Source: Hymenobacter lapidiphilus
Lineage (GTDB): Bacteria; Bacteroidota; Bacteroidia; Cytophagales; Hymenobacteraceae
NCBI RefSeq assembly: GCF_003417065.2
Contig: NZ_QVLT01000001.1
Span: 1 to 64,000, forward strand
Direction: 5' to 3'
DNA length: 64,000 nucleotides
In this document: positions 51,419-58,600 of the stretch, piece after piece
Numbering within the stretch: position 1 is the first letter of the stretch
Layout: each line of letters begins with the position of its first letter
Position numbers and translations under genes: made by a program
Notes under the pieces: generated by a model
Told to the model about the DNA's origin: nothing
Seen by the model: only the letters and a program-made list of their open reading frames with translations
Databases searched by the model: none

Positions 51419-51715
51419 ATGACAAAGCTGCACACCGCTACCCCCAACTCCCCCCTCGAACTGCGCGACCGGCTGGCCATGGAACGCACCCGCCTGGCCA
51501 ACGAACGGACGCTGCTGGCGTACCTGCGCACCGGCCTGACATTAGTTATTGCCGGTTTAACCTTCTTCAAGTTCTTCCGCAGCAGCGCGTATATCTGGGC
51601 CGGCGGGTTGTTACTGCCCCTGGGCCTGACCATTGTGGTAGTGGGCTGGCGGCGCTACCAGGTGCGCGCCCGCCACATCGAGCAATTCGTAGCCGCGGCC
51701 GATGCAATGACCTAA
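51419..51715 (+). CDS. DUF202 family membrane protein
   Basis: A 98-residue protein with the DUF202 pattern: DRLAMERTRLANERTLLAYLRTGL then two transmembrane helices (about 43-58 and 63-80) and a short basic end. Function unknown; the family is widespread in inner membranes. Divergent from the mechanosensitive-channel gene, 127 bases away. Confidence 0.88.
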   Translation: MTKLHTATPNSPLELRDRLAMERTRLANERTLLAYLRTGLTLVIAGLTFFKFFRSSAYIWAGGLLLPLGLTIVVVGWRRYQVRARHIEQFVAAADAMT

Positions 51716-52003
51716 GTAGCCGGCCTTTATTGCCTGCACCTGCTCGTGCATGATTATGTCATTGCACAGAGCTACTACTCCCTCAGCCATATATAAGGGA
51801 AGCCGATTACAGATTTGGCTTAATAGCACTGCAATAAGGTACAAGGCAGTTTTTTGGGGAAGCTACACACACCGAAAAGTTGTGAAACCAAAGGCGGGCG
51901 GGTAGCGGCCGGAAGCGGGGAGCCGGCTTGTTTCCGGCGCGAATGAAATATTGTTTTATCATTGGCGTTTCGACCACACTCCACAACCAAACCCTTCTAC
52001 ATC
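51716..52003. other. 288-base spacer without recognised features
   Basis: AT-richer than the flanks in its middle part (around CTACTCCCTCAGCCATATATA). No terminator with a clear T-run and no consensus -7 box was seen. The leader of the astacin-like gene probably begins after the GCGGGCGGGTAGCGGCC stretch near 51895. Confidence 0.4.
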
Positions 52004-52858
52004 ATGTTCAAACCATCATTTTCCGCCCTGGCCTACTTGGCCTTATTTGGTACTATTTCATTAGCGAGCTGCAGCAAAGACCAGCAGGCCCAACCCAACC
52101 AGCCAGAGCAGGTGGCCCAGGACCAGGCCGAGCTGGCCTACCCTGGCCAGACCGGGGAGCTGAAAACCGGGGAGTGGGCCGGCCAGCCCGTCAGCTACCA
52201 GAAAATCAACGGGGATAAAGTGTACGAAGGCGACATTCTGCTTACCAGCGAGCAGCTTACTGCCGGCTCCGATGGCGACCAGCAGCGCCCCGGCAGCGCC
52301 GGCCGCACTACGGGCCGCTGGCCTTCGGGCATCGTGTATTACACCATTGATGCGGCCCTGCCCAATCAGGCCCGCGTAACCGATGCCATTGCGCATTGGC
52401 AGGCCAACTCGCCCGTACGATTCATTGCCCGCACCACCCAAACCGCCTATGTAACGTTCCGGGTAGGCTCGGGCTGCTCCTCAAACATCGGGCGCACCGG
52501 CAGCCGGCAGTACATCAACCTGGCTTCGGGCTGCAGCACGGGCAACACCATCCACGAAATCGGCCACGCCGTGGGCCTGTTTCACGAGCAGACCCGCAAC
52601 GACCGTGACACCTTCGTTAACATTCTCACCCAAAACATCCAGTCGGGCTACGAAGGCAACTTCAGCAAATACTCTGCCTCGGGTTACGGCGGCACCGATT
52701 ACGGCGCCCTCGATTTTGGCTCCATCATGATGTACGGTTCGTTCTCGTTCTCATCGAATGGTCAGCCGACCATCACCCGAAAGGATGGCTCGACGTTTGA
52801 CATCCAGCGTACCGGCCTCTCGGCCGGCGACAAGAGCGGCATCGACGCCATGTACTAA
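52004..52858 (+). CDS. astacin-like (M12A) metalloprotease lipoprotein
   Basis: A 284-residue lipoprotein (signal to C23, lipobox SLASC). The pro-like region (residues 24-105) precedes a catalytic domain with the full zinc motif HEIGHAVGLFHEQTRND (H184, E185, H188, H194) and the Met-turn SIMMYGSFSFS. This is the astacin signature, as in flavastacin. Four Cys are present in the mature part. Probably surface-anchored or periplasmic and secreted by the Sec and Lol route. The start at 52004 fits the signal. Confidence 0.9.
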   Translation: MFKPSFSALAYLALFGTISLASCSKDQQAQPNQPEQVAQDQAELAYPGQTGELKTGEWAGQPVSYQKINGDKVYEGDILLTSEQLTAGSDGDQQRPGSAGRTTGRWPSGIVYYTIDAALPNQARVTDAIAHWQANSPVRFIARTTQTAYVTFRVGSGCSSNIGRTGSRQYINLASGCSTGNTIHEIGHAVGLFHEQTRNDRDTFVNILTQNIQSGYEGNFSKYSASGYGGTDYGALDFGSIMMYGSFSFSSNGQPTITRKDGSTFDIQRTGLSAGDKSGIDAMY

Positions 52859-52919
52859 CCAGCAACCACAGGGCACCTGGTAGGCCTGTTGAGCGTACAC
52901 TTGGCGCTTTTTTCAGATC

Positions 52920-52956
52920 GGGCGGCTTTCCTTCGGGGAAGGCCGCCCAATTTTTT
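52920..52956 (+). terminator. intrinsic terminator after the astacin-like gene
   Basis: GGGCGGC...GCCGCCC stem with inner TTCC/GGAA pairing, followed by AATTTTTT; about 60 bases after the stop codon. Confidence 0.8.
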
Positions 52957-53114
52957 GCTCTTTCGCCTGCATCGGAGCTTGGTCGTTCTGCGTTTAAGGC
53001 ATGCCGGAAAATTGTCATGCCTGATCTGGTGTCCACTTATCTAAGCATGCCAGAAGTAGTGTTTTTCGCAACTTCCCAACCCTCACTTCGCTCAGTAGCC
53101 TCAATCCAGTTAGT

Positions 53115-54014
53115 GTGTCCAAGCAGTACCTGCCAGCCATTTGCCGCTTACTATTATGCCTGCTACCGCTGCTATCGGCGGGGTTGCCGGCCGAGGCCCA
53201 GCGCCGCCTGCGCTACACCGACTGGCAGCTGGTTTTTCTCGAAGATTTTGATACCTACCGCGACGTGGCCGATATGGCCGTCCGCTCGCCCTGGCAGTTT
53301 GCGCCCGACAACGGCCCAACGCTGTGGGGCAATCAGTACGAGGATGAATACTACGATCAGGCCGCCGTTTCGCTGCGCGACGGCTACGTCTACCTCACGG
53401 CCCGTCCGCTGCCTCAGCCGCGCACTTTCGCTTTCCAGGTAGACGGCCGCGACACGCTCAAGCAGCTGCATTTTGAGTCGGGGTGGCTGAGCCTGAAGCC
53501 CGGATTCGGGGCCAACCCCGCACTGGGTGATACGGCCCGGTGGGCAGGTAACCGGGGCTTCCAATACGGTCTGTTTGAGATTCGCTGCCGGTTTGGGGGC
53601 GGCGAAGGTACTTGGCCAGCCTTCTGGCTGTTCAGTGGCCCCACCGAAATAGATGTGTTTGAGGGTGGTGCCGGCCGCGAGTACTCCAACACCGTGCACT
53701 ACACCCCCAACAAGCCGGCCCGCCACGAATCTGCCAGCTTCCAAGCGCCAGCCTGGAAGGATCTGAGTGCCGATTTCAACGTCTTTTCTGCCATATGGAC
53801 ACCTACTGAAGTAACCTTTTACCTGAACCAACGCCGGTTGCGCACAGTACCGGCCAGCCGCCTTCCTACTTTTCCGGCCCCGGCTACTGTTATCGTCAAC
53901 CAGGCCGTGCTAACATACTCCGACCTGGCCACCTGGCCCACAGGCCCGGATGGCCCTTACAGCAGCCTGGTCGTGGATTACATCAAGGTGTACAAAGTTC
54001 GGGGCCAGCCTTAG
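53115..54014 (+). CDS. glycoside hydrolase family 16 protein
   Basis: A 299-residue secreted enzyme with a signal peptide (ICRLLLCLLPLLSAGLPAEAQ). The GH16 catalytic motif ExDxxE is seen in PTEIDVFEGG, with WPAFWLF just before and SNTVHYTPNK after, and the C-terminal VVDYIKVYK is typical. Such enzymes cut beta-1,3/1,4-glucans, agar, carrageenan or related galactans; the substrate cannot be told. The start is GTG at 53115 because no upstream ATG fits. The last four bases overlap the convergent gene's stop. Confidence 0.88.
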   Translation: MSKQYLPAICRLLLCLLPLLSAGLPAEAQRRLRYTDWQLVFLEDFDTYRDVADMAVRSPWQFAPDNGPTLWGNQYEDEYYDQAAVSLRDGYVYLTARPLPQPRTFAFQVDGRDTLKQLHFESGWLSLKPGFGANPALGDTARWAGNRGFQYGLFEIRCRFGGGEGTWPAFWLFSGPTEIDVFEGGAGREYSNTVHYTPNKPARHESASFQAPAWKDLSADFNVFSAIWTPTEVTFYLNQRRLRTVPASRLPTFPAPATVIVNQAVLTYSDLATWPTGPDGPYSSLVVDYIKVYKVRGQP

Positions 54015-54427
54015 CCAAGCGGCGTTAGCGACAGGGCGGCGAATTCGGCTAATACGCTGGCCACGAACCGCTGTTGGGCCTGGCCAAAGGGCCTGAGTCG
54101 GCCCAGCTGCAGCTGCCATTGCTCAAGCTGCTCAGCTTCGGTGAGGTCGTAGCGCCAGCGGGGCTGCCCATCGATTATTTCCAGCATAGCACCGAGCTGC
54201 TGCCCGATGTGTACCAGCAGGTGCTCATCGGTAGGCAGGCGGAGCAGGCTGGTGCCTTCGTCGCCTACCGCCGCCCGCAAAAAGGTCTTTCGGTAGTAGC
54301 ATAGCGTTCGGCTGCCTTCTTTGTCAGACGAAGTAAGGGCGTATTCTCCGCTTTTGAGGCAGTCGAGCAGCAACACCCGGCACTGCGCAACAGTGGCGGG
54401 CAACGGGAAAGGCAGGCTATTTTCCAT
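54011..54427 (-). CDS. hypothetical protein, 138 residues
   Basis: No family recognised. A soluble protein with helical segments: VAQCRVLLLDCLKSGEYALTSSD at the start, a YYRKTFLRAAVGDEG strand pair, then a C-terminal helix (QRFVASVLAEFAALSL). Two Cys near the N-terminus. It converges on the GH16 gene so closely that the stop codons share the bases TTAG at 54011-54014. High third-position GC supports it being coding. Confidence 0.65.
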   Translation of the reverse strand: MENSLPFPLPATVAQCRVLLLDCLKSGEYALTSSDKEGSRTLCYYRKTFLRAAVGDEGTSLLRLPTDEHLLVHIGQQLGAMLEIIDGQPRWRYDLTEAEQLEQWQLQLGRLRPFGQAQQRFVASVLAEFAALSLTPLG

Positions 54428-54519
54428 GATGCGAAAGATACCGCGCGCCGCTACAACCTGACCGGCCGGCTGTTACCTTGCACCCGCATTCCGCATCCGA
54501 TTTCCTTCTTCCCTGCTTC

Positions 54520-55716
54520 ATGCTTCACGTATCGGAGCGCGGCCAGCTGCTGCCGCCATCGCCCTACCGCCACCTCACGCCCTACGCCGAAGCGGCCCGC
54601 CGCCGGGGCCTCACAGTGCACCCGCTCAACATCGGGCAGCCCGACATCGAAACGCCCCCACAGATGGTGGCCGCCGTACAGCGGGCCGACATCCGGGTGC
54701 TCGACTACGGCCCCAGCGCCGGCCTCGACTCCTACCGCCACGTGCTGGCCACTTACTACCAGCAGCAGGGCCTGGCAGTTACCGCCGACGACGTCATCGT
54801 AACCACCGGGGGCAGTGAGGCTATTATGTTTGCGCTGCTGGCCTGCCTAAATCCGGGCGACGAGTTCATCGTGCCCGAACCATTCTACGGGCCCTATCAG
54901 GGTTTTGCCATAGCCACCGACACCCGGCTGGTGCCGGTATCTTCTTATCTGGAAGATGAGTTTGCCCTGCCGCCGATTGCCGACTTCGAGGCCCGAATCA
55001 CGCCTCGTACCCGCGCTATCCTGGTCTGCAACCCTAATAACCCGACCGGCTACGTGTACTCGCGCGCCGAGCTGGAGCAGCTGCGCGACCTATGCCTGCG
55101 CCACAACCTGTACCTGCTGGCCGACGAAGCCTACCGCGAGTTCTGCTACGACGCACCCTTCGTCAGCGCCCTGGAGCTGCCGGGCGCGGAAAACCACGTA
55201 GTGCTGCTCGACACTATTTCCAAGCGCTATAGTGCCTGCGGAGCCCGTATCGGAGCCCTGGTCACGAAAAACCAGGCGTTACGCGAGGCGGTGTTTAAGC
55301 TGGCCCAGCTACGGGTATGCCCGCCGGGTTTGGGCCAGCTGCTGGCCCAGGCTGCCGCCGAGCTGCCCACCGACTACTTCGCCCACACCCAGGCCGAGTA
55401 CCAGGCCCGCCGCAACCTGATGGTAGACCGCTTGCAGGCCATGCCCGGCGTACGCTGCCCGCGCCCCCGCGGCGCCTTCTACGTGCTCTGCCACTTGCCC
55501 ATTGATGATGCCACCCGCTTCGCCCGCTGGCTGCTGGAGGAGTTCGCCCTGAACGGCGAAACGCTGCTGGTGTCGCCCGCCGCCGGATTCTACGCCACCG
55601 CTGGCCTCGGCCGCCAGCAACTGCGCCTGGCCTACGTCGTGCACCAAAACGTTATCAACCGCGCAATGGACTGTCTGGCAGCGGCACTGGAACAGTATCC
55701 GGGCCGGCAGGATTAA
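54520..55716 (+). CDS. class I/II pyridoxal-phosphate aminotransferase
   Basis: A 398-residue fold-type I enzyme. The cofactor Asp lies in NPNNPTGYVYSRAE / LLADEAYREF, the Schiff-base Lys in LDTISKRYSACGARIG, and the substrate Arg in LRLAYVV. It groups with aspartate/aromatic aminotransferases of the AspC/AatA type common in Bacteroidota. The start at 54520 (MLHVSERGQLLPPSPYR) is more family-like than an upstream ATG. The amino acid substrate is not predictable. Confidence 0.9.
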   Translation: MLHVSERGQLLPPSPYRHLTPYAEAARRRGLTVHPLNIGQPDIETPPQMVAAVQRADIRVLDYGPSAGLDSYRHVLATYYQQQGLAVTADDVIVTTGGSEAIMFALLACLNPGDEFIVPEPFYGPYQGFAIATDTRLVPVSSYLEDEFALPPIADFEARITPRTRAILVCNPNNPTGYVYSRAELEQLRDLCLRHNLYLLADEAYREFCYDAPFVSALELPGAENHVVLLDTISKRYSACGARIGALVTKNQALREAVFKLAQLRVCPPGLGQLLAQAAAELPTDYFAHTQAEYQARRNLMVDRLQAMPGVRCPRPRGAFYVLCHLPIDDATRFARWLLEEFALNGETLLVSPAAGFYATAGLGRQQLRLAYVVHQNVINRAMDCLAAALEQYPGRQD

Positions 55717-55723
55717 CAACCAG

Positions 55724-55779
55724 TTTAGAAAGCAAATGAGCGCCCATCCTTACGGATGGGCGCTCATTTGCTTTCTAAA
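55724..55779. terminator. perfect 26-base-arm hairpin, bidirectional terminator
   Basis: Arms 55724-55749 and 55754-55779 are exact complements around a TTAC loop. It lies between the convergent aminotransferase and L,D-transpeptidase genes. It has the same design as 23223-23280: perfect arms over 25 bases and a four-base loop. Confidence 0.85.
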
Positions 55780-55790
55780 TTATAGAGGGT

Positions 55791-56633
55791 TTAAATCATC
55801 TGGCTGTTACCGAGCATAGTGCTCATGGCCACATCCTGGTTCAGGTACTTGGAAGAATAGCGGGTATCGGGGCCGTTGATAAACATGGCCGTCTGCCCGC
55901 CGATGCTTTCAATGATGGCGTCTTTCTGATCCATGGGCAGGGCCGGGCATCCCAGGCTCCGGCCCAGGCGGCCGTTCTGGCGAATAAACTCCTCGCTCAC
56001 GTAATCGGCGCCGTGCATTACCACGGAGCGCATCAGGGCATTGGTATTGTAGCCCTCGTCGACGCCGGCCAGCTTTAGCGAGCGGCCGTGCTTGCCCACG
56101 TACTCACCCTCGGTTACGTAGAAGCCCAGGCTGCTTTTGTTCGACTCATTCTCGTTGGAGAAGGTCGTGGCCATATTTTCACCCGAGTTGCGACCGTGCG
56201 CCACCAGCGTATGGAATTTTACCTGCTTGTTTTCCAGATCAAGCACCCACAGGCGCTTCTCGGTGGAAGGCAGGCTGAAATCGACTACGGTAAGCAGTTT
56301 TTTGTCGCTGAGCTTGTCGGTTTTTTCGAGGTTTAGGTAGCCAGTCATAGCCTTCTCAAACACTTCGAACGTCAGGCCCTGCTGCTCCACCTGCAGGTCG
56401 CGGTAGAGGTTGTGCACCTTTTGGTCGAAGATATTGGCCTTAGAAGCTACTACTGGCGCATGTGCCGGCAGATGCAGGCTGGAACCCATAACGGCCGCTT
56501 TGGAGCGCGTAACCGGCGCGGCCAAAGGCGTAGCCATAAACAGGGCCGCCACAAACGGCAACACCCGACGGACCATACGGCGCGACTTCAACTTAAGACG
56601 TTGCCGGCGAACTACACTTTTATTTTCCATCAT
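55791..56633 (-). CDS. murein L,D-transpeptidase catalytic domain protein (YkuD_2)
   Basis: A 280-residue exported protein. The basic N-terminus (MMENKSVVRRQRLKLKSRRMVRRV) is followed by a hydrophobic signal or anchor, then the YkuD_2 domain: GYLNLEK, LWVLDLENKQVKFHTLVAHG, the GENMATTFSN block and the catalytic site SLGCPALP with the nucleophilic Cys. Such enzymes form or edit 3-3 peptidoglycan cross-links, or link proteins to it. The start is ATG 56633 (56630 also possible). A paralogue lies 670 bases upstream. Confidence 0.88.
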   Translation of the reverse strand: MMENKSVVRRQRLKLKSRRMVRRVLPFVAALFMATPLAAPVTRSKAAVMGSSLHLPAHAPVVASKANIFDQKVHNLYRDLQVEQQGLTFEVFEKAMTGYLNLEKTDKLSDKKLLTVVDFSLPSTEKRLWVLDLENKQVKFHTLVAHGRNSGENMATTFSNENESNKSSLGFYVTEGEYVGKHGRSLKLAGVDEGYNTNALMRSVVMHGADYVSEEFIRQNGRLGRSLGCPALPMDQKDAIIESIGGQTAMFINGPDTRYSSKYLNQDVAMSTMLGNSQMI

Positions 56634-56786
56634 CACGGTTCGTTTCGGTTGCAGATTTCGGTTGCGGAAAGGGCTTTGCCGCGCACGGCAGAATGGATTA
56701 TCAGCTTATACGCAGCCACCTGAAACCCGGACGCCTAAAAGTTGCGCATTCGGGCGCGGTATGGCCATAACATAGCGGTTAGCTGA

Positions 56787-57263
56787 TTAATTCCGTGCGC
56801 CACTCTGCCATTGGTACGCCGAAGACCAGCTAAGTGGATTTTTCACGACCTGCCTTAACCACCGAATTTCTCCAGGCTCCAGCTGCGGCCAATCAGATTC
56901 GTTGTACTCATATGATGCAAACCGCTTAATGGCCCGGTAGAATGGTAACATGATATCATCCATGCTGCCCACGGTTCGGCTATGCAGACTTCTGGCGGCG
57001 CGGTCATTCTCCGCGTACCAAATCGTCAACTCAAGCTGCTCATTCAGTCTGGCGAAAGAAAAGTAATAGCCGGATGGCTCCAGGTGCCACCATACCAGCG
57101 TTTCTCCAAGGATAGCATCCGCCACTACCAGCCGCAACGCCGCCGCCAGTTGGCTGATCGGGTTAAGCGGCACGTCTGAGGCTTCGAAAGCCAGTTCAAA
57201 GTCTGTGGTTTCGATTCTCACCGGTAACCAACCATGATTCGGCTCACCAAATTCGACTTTCAT
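56787..57263 (-). CDS. hypothetical protein, 158 residues, lower GC
   Basis: Starts at ATG 57263 (MKVEFGEPNHGWLPVRIE). No signal or membrane segment; Trp and Tyr are frequent (WWHLEPSGYYFSFARL, YEYNESDWPQLEPGEIRWLRQVV). GC content and codon use are visibly lower than in its neighbours, and it is inserted between two L,D-transpeptidase paralogues, both signs of recent acquisition. The aromatic-rich, single-domain character resembles small immunity-type proteins, but no family can be named. Confidence 0.65.
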   Translation of the reverse strand: MKVEFGEPNHGWLPVRIETTDFELAFEASDVPLNPISQLAAALRLVVADAILGETLVWWHLEPSGYYFSFARLNEQLELTIWYAENDRAARSLHSRTVGSMDDIMLPFYRAIKRFASYEYNESDWPQLEPGEIRWLRQVVKNPLSWSSAYQWQSGARN

Positions 57264-57301
57264 CAAACTGTTTTTACGGGTGAATTATAACCATCCAGTC
57301 G

Positions 57302-58146
57302 TTACTCCCACCCCCGTGCCGCCAGCCGCTGGGCTGCTTCGGCAGCATCGAGCCACTTCGACTCCAAGCCGGGGCCGCTGAGGTACAAGCAGCCGCCCTC
57401 GCCCACGGCCCCATGATGGCCCGGTACTGGTCGGGCGGCAGGGCGGGGCAGCCGCGGCTGTTGCCGGCCTGCCCGTGGCGCTCCAGGTAGGCGGCGCTTA
57501 CGTAGTCGGCGCTGTGCAGCACTACATAGCGGCGCAGGGCGTTATCGTTCTGGCCGGCATCGAGGCCGCGCAGGCGGCGCGAGAGGCCGTGCTTGCCCCG
57601 ATACGTATCCTGGGTGCGGTAGAAGCCCAAGGACGTGCAGGCCGATTTGATGGTATTGGAGAAGCGCCGGGCGCGTAGGTCGCCCGAGCCGCGGCCGTGG
57701 GCCACGGGGCTGCGGTGCAGCACCTGGCCGGCCCGCAAGTCAAGCACCCACAAGCGAGGCTCGGAGGAAGGCAGGTCCATATCGGCCACGGCCAGAATGC
57801 CGGGCCGGCTGATGCGGCCGGCCTGCCGCAGGTTGAGGTAGCCCACGCAGGCCCTTTCCAGCACTTCAGGCCGTAGCGCGGCGGCTTCCGGACCCAGCCG
57901 GCCGCGCAGTTCCGCTACGGCCGCCCGCAACTCCGGCGGCACATCGGGTAGCGGCACCAGCGGCGTGGGGGCCAGCGAATCGACGGCGGAGGTTGGCGCT
58001 ACCGGAACCGCAAGGGCCACCGCTGTGCTTTGGCGGGCCGCCGCCACCTCACCGCCCGCCGACTGGCAGCTGGCTGTTATTCCACCCATCCCCAACAGAC
58101 CCAGCAGCAGGACAGAAAGGCGGGAAGACGGAGCGGGAAGTGTCAT
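57302..58146 (-). pseudogene. second YkuD_2 L,D-transpeptidase lipoprotein, frameshifted at its 3' end
   Basis: From ATG 58146 the protein has a lipoprotein signal (LSVLLLGLLGMGGITASC), a Pro-rich linker, and a YkuD_2 domain with GYLNLR, LWVLDLRAGQVLHRSPVAHG and the catalytic NSRGCPALP. Beyond PPDQYRAIMG the open frame turns into a non-family tail, whereas the neighbouring frame reads AVGEGGCLYLSGPGLESKWL and stops at TAA 57302. One G missing from a G4 run near 57410 explains this. Catalytic residues lie before the break, so an altered tail might still be active. Paralogue of 55791-56633. Confidence 0.75.
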
Positions 58147-58230
58147 GAGCAGCAGCTGGTTCGGGGCCAAAATCCGCATTTACGCTGCCGGATGCAAATA
58201 AAGGTTTCCTCAAGTCGGTTTCCCTCCCAC

Positions 58231-58264
58231 AAAAAAGCCGCTTTCCAGAGTAGAAAGCGGCTTT
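58231..58264 (-). terminator. intrinsic terminator of the 69-residue gene
   Basis: Arms AAAAAAGCCGCTTTC (58231-58245) and GAAAGCGGCTTT (58253-58264); on the minus strand the stem is followed by TTTTTT, six bases after the stop codon. Confidence 0.8.
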
Positions 58265-58269
58265 CGAAA

Positions 58270-58479
58270 TTACCAACGCTTGGCGGAGCTGTGCGGCGCA
58301 GAGCGGGCGTGGGTACGGCAATGCACCCGGGCCCGCACCTCGCGGTACCGTTGCTGGGTACCCTGGGGCAGGGGCGGCGGCGCCCCTGCCTCAAATACCG
58401 GCGGAGCAGTGGTGCCCATTAGGGCCTGCCGAATGATGGATTGCGTATCAACGGAATTGGGGATAGAGAAGAAAGACAT
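58270..58479 (-). CDS. small protein of unknown function, 69 residues
   Basis: ATG 58479 to TAA 58270, with high third-position GC and a strong terminator directly behind it. The sequence is MSFFSIPNSVDTQSIIRQ, a Pro-rich middle (EAGAPPPLPQG), then a basic, His-rich tail (VHCRTHARSAPHSSAKRW). No family recognised. The isolated terminator makes an independent transcript likely. Confidence 0.5.
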   Translation of the reverse strand: MSFFSIPNSVDTQSIIRQALMGTTAPPVFEAGAPPPLPQGTQQRYREVRARVHCRTHARSAPHSSAKRW

Positions 58480-58600
58480 GATGCAGTAAAGTTGAGGTTG
58501 GAAAATAAGCCCGGCAAGGCTCGTTTAAGCAGGTCCTGAGTTCAGTCAAGGCCTGGCAGTCGGAAAACGACGACAGAAACTGCGTTTCCGGCCGGCATCC

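Noticed and set aside
50263..51633. A 456-codon version of the mechanosensitive channel
   Set aside because: The extra N-terminus overlaps the divergent DUF202 gene and is unlike any channel; ATG 51291 is used.
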